From the NCBI RefSeq assembly GCF_014639655.1, contig NZ_BMGB01000001.1, positions 186,001 through 250,000 of the forward strand: a stretch of 64,000 bases of DNA, read 5' to 3'. The DNA comes from Conyzicola nivalis. Its GTDB lineage: Bacteria; Actinomycetota; Actinomycetes; Actinomycetales; Microbacteriaceae. Below are positions 59,843-64,000 of this stretch, in pieces; the first letter of the stretch is position 1, and each line of letters begins with the position of its first letter. The position numbers and the translations under genes are program-made. The notes beneath the pieces are model-generated. The model ran no database searches and was not told where the DNA came from. It worked only from the letters and a program-made list of their open reading frames with translations.

Positions 59843-60877
59843 CTAGGCGGCGAGGGTGGTGAGCAGTCGTTGCAGGCTGTCGAGCCGGAGCTTGCCGATC
59901 TCGCCGAGCTCGCCGGATTCCGCCCGCTCGACGATGGCGCAGTCGGGCGAGTCGGTGAGGTGGGTGCAGCCCCGAGGGCACTGCAGCGAGATCTCGGCGA
60001 GGTCCGTGAACGATTTGAGGATGTTGGCGGGGTCGACGTGACCCAGGCCGAACGACCTGACACCGGGGGTGTCGACGATCCAGCCGCTGCCGATGCGCAG
60101 GGAGACGGTGGAGGAGGAGGTGTGCCGTCCGCGACCGGTGACGTCGTTGACGCGGCCGATCGCCCGGTTCGCGTCGGGGACGAGCGCGTTGACGAGCGTC
60201 GACTTGCCGACCCCCGAGTGGCCGACGGCGACGGTGGTGTGTCCCTGCAGCGCCTCGGTGATCTCCTCGATGGGGAAGGCGTCGTCGCGGCTCTCGAAGA
60301 CGCGGAACTCGAGGCCGGCGAAGTTCGCGAGGAAGTCTGCCGGGTCGGCGAGGTCGGTCTTGGTGATGCAGAGGATGGGGGTGATGCCGGCGTCGAACGC
60401 GGCCACGAGATACCTGTCCACGAGACGGGTGCGCGGTTCGGGATTGGCCGCGGCCACGACGATGAGCATCTGGTCGGCGTTCGCCACGATGATGCGCTCG
60501 ACTGCGTCCGTGTCATCCGCGCTTCTGCGCAGCAGGGTCGAGCGTTCCTGGATCCGCACGATGCGCGAGAGGCTGCCCTCGTCGCCCGTCGTGTCTCCGA
60601 CGAGGTCGACCCAGTCGCCTGTGACGACCGACTTCTTGCCGAGTTCGCGGGCGCGGGTGGCGACCAGCTGGCGTTCCTCCGGCGTGTTCTCGGCGACCCA
60701 GACGCCGTAGCGTCCGCGGTCGACGCTGAACACCCGCCCGCTCACCGCGTTCTTGTGCTCGGGGCGGATCTTGCTGCGCGGCTTGTTCGCCTTCGGGTTC
60801 GGGCGCACGCGGATCGACGACTCGTCGTATTCCGCGTAGTCGCCGTCGTCTTCGTCGGGGTCGGACATCCAGCTCAT
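59843..60877 (-). CDS. rsgA: ribosome small-subunit-dependent GTPase RsgA (344 aa)
   Basis: Late 30S assembly GTPase with the permuted GTPase order: an N-terminal OB fold, then G4 (CITKTDLADP), G1 (GHSGVGKSTLVNAL) and G3 (IVDTPGVRSFGL), and a zinc-binding end CPRGCTHLTDSPDC. All are intact. It begins four bases before the aroA stop, so aroA-rsgA-hisN form an operon. Confidence 0.96.
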   Translation of the reverse strand: MSWMSDPDEDDGDYAEYDESSIRVRPNPKANKPRSKIRPEHKNAVSGRVFSVDRGRYGVWVAENTPEERQLVATRARELGKKSVVTGDWVDLVGDTTGDEGSLSRIVRIQERSTLLRRSADDTDAVERIIVANADQMLIVVAAANPEPRTRLVDRYLVAAFDAGITPILCITKTDLADPADFLANFAGLEFRVFESRDDAFPIEEITEALQGHTTVAVGHSGVGKSTLVNALVPDANRAIGRVNDVTGRGRHTSSSTVSLRIGSGWIVDTPGVRSFGLGHVDPANILKSFTDLAEISLQCPRGCTHLTDSPDCAIVERAESGELGEIGKLRLDSLQRLLTTLAA

Positions 60878-60881
60878 GCGG

Positions 60882-62303
60882 TCACAGCACGATGGTGTCG
60901 GTGGTGATGGTCATGATGACCTCGTCGGGATCGCGCACGAGGTCGGCCCAGAGCTGCGGGAACTGGGGGAGGGTCTTCGCGGTCGTCGCGATGTCGTCGA
61001 CGACGACGCCCTCGACGGCGAGGCCCACGATCGCGCCGGCGGTCGCCATCCGGTGGTCCTCGTAGGCCTTCCACTCTCCGCCGTGCAGGGGGCGCGGGGT
61101 GATCGCGAGGCCGTCGTCCAGCTCGGTCACGTCGCCGCCCAGCCCGTTGATCTCGGCAGCGAGGGCCGCGAGGCGGTCGGTCTCGTGGCCACGCAGATGG
61201 CCGATGCCGGTGATGCGGCTGGGCCCCGACGCGAGGGCCGCGAGCGCGACGATCGCGGGGGCGAGTTCGCCGCCGATCGAGAGGTCGATGTCGGCGCCCG
61301 GCAGTTGGGCGCCGCCGCGGATGCCCTCCCCGCCGTCGACCACGAGGGTGTCGCCGTGCCGGGAGGTGGTCGCGCCGAACAACGGCAGCAGGGTCTCCAG
61401 GTGCGCGCCGACCTGCGTCGTCGACCACGGCCAGCCGCCGATCGACACGGTACCGCCGGCGACGAGGGCCGCGACGAGGAAGGGTGCGGCGTTGGAGAGG
61501 TCGGGCTCGATGTCGACCTCGATGCCGCGGATCTCGGCGGGCGGAACCACCCAGACGCCCGGCTCGGGGCTCTCGACGACGACGCCGCGGGCGGCGAGCG
61601 TGGCGATGGTCATCTCGATGTGCGGCATGCTCGGCAGCGTGTCGCCGGTGTGGCGCAGGGTGAGGCCGCGGGTGAAGCGCGGGGCCGCGAGCAGCAGTCC
61701 CGAGACGAACTGGCTCGAGGCAGAGGCGTCGATCGAGAGGTCTCCGCCCTCGACGGTTCCTGTGCCGTACAGGCTGAACGGCAGCACCCCGCGACCGTCG
61801 TCGTTCACGTCGACGCCGAGGTCACGCAGTGCCTCGATGGTCGTGCGCATGGGGCGGCGGCGGGCGCTCTCGTCGCCGTCGAACGCGACGGGACCGAGGG
61901 CGAGGGCGGCGAGCGGCGGCAGGAAGCGCATGACGGTGCCGGCGAGGCCGCACTCGATCGACGTGCCGCCCAGCAGTTCCTCGGCCGGGGTGATGCGCAG
62001 GTCGGAACCGTAGCCGCCCTCGCCCGGCACGTCCTCGATCTCGGTGCCGAGCGAGCGCAGCGCCTCGATCATCAGAGCGGTGTCGCGCGAGTGCAGGGGT
62101 GCGCGCAGCAGCGACGGGCCCGTGGCGAGGGCCGAGAGCACGAGCTCACGGTTGGTCAGGCTCTTCGATCCGGGCAGGCGAACGGATGCCGCGAGCTCAC
62201 GCTCAGCGACGGGGGCCGGCCACGGGCCCGGGTCGCCGCCCGTGACGAGGGTCCCGTCGTCGTAGGGGCTGAACTCTGGCTCGGAATACTTGGATACCAA
62301 CAT
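60882..62303 (-). CDS. aroA: 3-phosphoshikimate 1-carboxyvinyltransferase (473 aa)
   Basis: EPSP synthase of the shikimate pathway; joins shikimate 3-phosphate and phosphoenolpyruvate. LPGSKSLTNRELVLSAL is the N-terminal active-site motif and GLAGTVMRFLPPLAAL the second; six repeated alpha-beta units are evident. It has a 40-residue N-terminal extension. ATG 62303 lies within three bases of the -10 element of the divergent sigR promoter, so the two promoters overlap. Confidence 0.95.
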   Translation of the reverse strand: MLVSKYSEPEFSPYDDGTLVTGGDPGPWPAPVAERELAASVRLPGSKSLTNRELVLSALATGPSLLRAPLHSRDTALMIEALRSLGTEIEDVPGEGGYGSDLRITPAEELLGGTSIECGLAGTVMRFLPPLAALALGPVAFDGDESARRRPMRTTIEALRDLGVDVNDDGRGVLPFSLYGTGTVEGGDLSIDASASSQFVSGLLLAAPRFTRGLTLRHTGDTLPSMPHIEMTIATLAARGVVVESPEPGVWVVPPAEIRGIEVDIEPDLSNAAPFLVAALVAGGTVSIGGWPWSTTQVGAHLETLLPLFGATTSRHGDTLVVDGGEGIRGGAQLPGADIDLSIGGELAPAIVALAALASGPSRITGIGHLRGHETDRLAALAAEINGLGGDVTELDDGLAITPRPLHGGEWKAYEDHRMATAGAIVGLAVEGVVVDDIATTAKTLPQFPQLWADLVRDPDEVIMTITTDTIVL

Positions 62304-62308
62304 CGGTT
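62283..62308 (+). promoter_or_regulatory. SigR-type autoregulatory promoter
   Basis: GGAAT at 62283-62287, 18 bases, GTT at 62306-62308. This matches the Streptomyces SigR and mycobacterial SigH promoter pattern (GGAAT, 18-19 bases, GTT). It faces sigR at 62353 with a leader of about 40 bases, which predicts that SigR drives its own operon. It overlaps the aroA start. Confidence 0.8.
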
Positions 62309-62352
62309 ACCACAGTATCGGCTGTTGAGGCCGAGCGATTGGAGTCACTGGT

Positions 62353-63063
62353 ATGACAGTGCTGTTGGAGAACCCGGAGGCAACGGCCATCGGCGATCTA
62401 GAATTGTCCCTGATGACTATCGAGACCCCCGAAGAGCCGACCCCCGTCGAGCCCGCGGCAACCGCGAAGCCGGCTCAGACCGACGACGTGCGCGCCCTGT
62501 TCGAAGAGCAGGCGCTGCAGTACATGGACCAGCTCTACGCCGCCGCCATGCGCATGACCAAGAACCCTTCTGACGCGGCCGACCTGGTGCAGGAGACCTT
62601 CGTCAAGGCCTACACCGCGTTCGGGCAGTTCCAGCAGGGCACGAACCTGAAGGCCTGGCTGTACCGCATCCAGACCAACACGTTCATCAACAACTACCGC
62701 AAGAATCAACGCAACCCGTACCAGGGAACGATCGACGACCTCGAAGACTGGCAGCTCGGCGGCGCCGAGTCGGTCACGCAGCACTCGACGACCCGTTCGG
62801 CCGAGGCCGAGGCCATCGACCACCTCCCCGACAGTGCCGTCAAGGACGCGCTCCAGTCGATCCCCGAAGACTTCCGCCTCGCGGTGTACTTCGCAGACGT
62901 CGAAGGCTTCTCCTACCAGGAGATCGCCGACATTATGAAAACCCCCGTCGGAACCGTCATGAGCCGCCTCCACCGCGGCCGACGCCTTCTGCGGGGCCTA
63001 CTTGCTGAATACGCGAGCGACCGAGGAATTGCCGCCGCGCCTGCCACTGGGAGTAAGAAATGA
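62353..63063 (+). CDS. sigR: ECF sigma factor of the SigR/SigH group (236 aa)
   Basis: Thiol-oxidative stress sigma factor. Region 2 is [20 protein letters not shown] then [20 protein letters not shown], and region 4 is [20 protein letters not shown] then [23 protein letters not shown] 62353 has GGAG at good distance. The 20-60-residue acidic N-terminal extension recalls the unstable long isoform of Streptomyces SigR; a second ATG in frame at 62413 could give a shorter form. Its stop overlaps rsrA (ATGA). Confidence 0.95.
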   Translation: MTVLLENPEATAIGDLELSLMTIETPEEPTPVEPAATAKPAQTDDVRALFEEQALQYMDQLYAAAMRMTKNPSDAADLVQETFVKAYTAFGQFQQGTNLKAWLYRIQTNTFINNYRKNQRNPYQGTIDDLEDWQLGGAESVTQHSTTRSAEAEAIDHLPDSAVKDALQSIPEDFRLAVYFADVEGFSYQEIADIMKTPVGTVMSRLHRGRRLLRGLLAEYASDRGIAAAPATGSKK

Positions 63064-63302
63064 CCGATTGCGGTTGCGATAAAGCCAAAGCCGAGCTCGA
63101 GGAGTACATCCACAACGAGCTCACCCGCGGCGAGGCCGAAGACATCGCCGAGCACATGGCGAACTGCGAGTCCTGCACGGGCGAACACCTCGTGGGCCTC
63201 ACCCTCACGAACAAGGTGAAGAGCGCCTGCAACGAGAAGGCGCCGGTCGACCTGCGGGCCGAGGTGCTGGCGAAACTGCGCGAGATCCAGCCGACGGCTT
63301 AG
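63060..63302 (+). CDS. rsrA: redox-sensing anti-sigma factor RsrA (80 aa)
   Basis: Zinc anti-sigma factor (ZAS) that releases SigR when its thiols are oxidised. The motif HMANCESC is the H-x3-C-x2-C core; an upstream cysteine pair (DCGCD) and Cys58 add ligands or redox sites. It is 80 residues, the usual length. It is coupled to sigR through a four-base overlap. Confidence 0.94.
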   Translation: MTDCGCDKAKAELEEYIHNELTRGEAEDIAEHMANCESCTGEHLVGLTLTNKVKSACNEKAPVDLRAEVLAKLREIQPTA

Positions 63303-63313
63303 CCGTCCACGCG

Positions 63314-63374
63314 GATCGAGCCTGTCGAAGTCCCTTCCACGTGTCGCACGCGGGGGATGTCGACAGGCTCGATC
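63314..63374. repeat. REP-like inverted repeat, GATCGAGCCTGTCGA type
   Basis: GATCGAGCCTGTCGA (63314-63328) and its exact reverse complement (63360-63374) with 31 bases between. It lies between convergent rsrA and kgd and may end both transcripts. Its core matches the hairpin at 40746-40775. Confidence 0.72.
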
Positions 63375-63383
63375 GGCGAGTCG

Positions 63384-64000
63384 TTACAGCGTCAGCGCCT
63401 TGGCGATCAGCTCGACCTGTTCGCGGCCGGAACGCTTGTTCGACCCCGTCGCCGGCGACGCGGATGCCGGACGCGACGAGACCCGGATGGTGCGCCCCTC
63501 GAGGTGCTTCGCCAGTTCGAGCGAGATGAACGGCCACGCGCCCTGATTCTCGGGCTCGTCCTGCGTCCAGACCAGGTCGGCGTTCGGGTACTGGGCGAGG
63601 ATGCCGTTGATCTCGGAGATCGGCAGCGGGTAGAACTGCTCCATGCGCACGACCGCGATCGACTTCTCTTCGCGCTTGTCGAGCTCGGCGATGATGTCGT
63701 AGTAGATCTTGCCCGAAGTCAGCACGACGCGCTTGACGCTCGCCTTGTCGGCCACCCGCGCGTCGTCGATCACCGGCAGGAACTTGCCGCTCGTGAAGTC
63801 GGCGATCTCGCTGGTCGCGCCGCGCAGTCGCAGCATGGCCTTCGGCGTGAAGACGATGAGCGGGCGGCGTGGTCGGGCGTAGGCCTGGCGGCGCAGGAGG
63901 TGGAAGTACGACGCCGGCGTCGACGGGCGCGCGATCGTCATGTTGTTCTCGGCGCACATCTGCAGGAAGCGCTCCATGCGCGCGGAGGAGTGGTCGGGAC
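63384..64000 (-). CDS. kgd: multifunctional 2-oxoglutarate dehydrogenase (KGD), C-terminal part only
   Basis: The 3' part of a gene that runs off the window on its right. The visible 205 residues are the transketolase C-terminal domain of the E1 component: PDHSSARMERFLQMCAENN, TIARPSTPASYFHLLRRQA, RRPLIVFTPKAMLR, VVLTSGKIYYDI and VVRMEQFYPLP. In actinobacteria it is a fusion of an E2-like acyltransferase and E1 (Kgd), whose total length is about 1250 residues. The stop codon is TAA at 63384. Confidence 0.95.
   Translation of the reverse strand, partial: PDHSSARMERFLQMCAENNMTIARPSTPASYFHLLRRQAYARPRRPLIVFTPKAMLRLRGATSEIADFTSGKFLPVIDDARVADKASVKRVVLTSGKIYYDIIAELDKREEKSIAVVRMEQFYPLPISEINGILAQYPNADLVWTQDEPENQGAWPFISLELAKHLEGRTIRVSSRPASASPATGSNKRSGREQVELIAKALTL

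Noticed and set aside
1-64000. CRISPR arrays, rRNA genes and tRNA genes
   Set aside because: No regularly spaced repeats and no rRNA or tRNA signatures were recognised on either strand; only the tmRNA was found.

Overview
This is high-G+C actinobacterial DNA, most likely from a member of the Microbacteriaceae. The evidence is the dense high-GC coding, a SigR/RsrA-type thiol-stress pair, a KGD-type 2-oxoglutarate dehydrogenase at the right edge, a DUF222/13E12 HNH protein, a tmRNA whose tag reads ADSKRTDFALAA, and the core order prfB-ftsE-ftsX-smpB with ssrA close by. The family is an inference from gene content; no comparison was run.

Bases 1-13.2 kb form a redox and xenobiotic-response cluster: alpha/beta hydrolase, quinone-oxidoreductase-like enzyme, two OsmC proteins, a cytoplasmic HtrA-like protease, two MFS exporters, a TetR and an HxlR regulator, an atypical SDR, a crotonase, a YciI protein, two TfoX_N-like small proteins, an aldo/keto reductase and a tautomerase. 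Eight copies of one 23-bp dyad (about CTGRCTW-N9-WAGYYAG) lie in its promoters. Most are followed within a few bases by a TAnnnT -10-like hexamer. This makes the cluster look like one regulon, probably controlled by the HxlR protein at 9265, which carries two copies upstream of its own start.

Bases 13.3-32.0 kb are an accessory island, visibly poorer in GC and with many orphan genes: small proteins (one a 41-residue zinc ribbon), a GmrSD-like DUF262/HNH protein, a PD-(D/E)XK candidate nuclease, an Mrr-like nuclease, a GIY-YIG protein, two large proteins with HEPN-like R/H motifs, a ComEC-type metallo-beta-lactamase protein, an AlbA_2/Schlafen-like protein, and an integrase module. That module is an active-looking tyrosine recombinase, an XRE protein and a 646-residue protein combining a zinc-ribbon array with a degenerate recombinase domain. 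The island ends at a perfect 12-bp inverted repeat (32038-32064). Immediately after it comes a tadA pilus ATPase gene that has lost its 5' part.

Bases 32.07-36.15 kb hold the rest of the Tad/Flp pilus operon (tadA', tadB, tadC, pilin-like, two TadE-like, one TadG-like). From 36.2 kb to the end the DNA is mostly chromosomal core: SDRs, acyltransferases, an MFS protein, prfB, ftsEX, smpB, an orphan SdhA/FrdA-type flavoprotein with a DosR-like box upstream, the HNH protein, a SIMPL protein, ssrA, an XRE-cupin regulator, a NarL-type two-component system, the fructose operon (fruR-fruK-fruA), hisN-rsgA-aroA, sigR-rsrA with an autoregulatory-type promoter, and the 3' end of kgd.

The strongest leads are the 23-bp operator regulon, the uncharacterised MBL/HEPN-like/AlbA_2 gene set inside a nuclease-rich island, the integrase module with its degenerate partner next to a truncated tadA, and the DosR-like box in front of the orphan flavoprotein.
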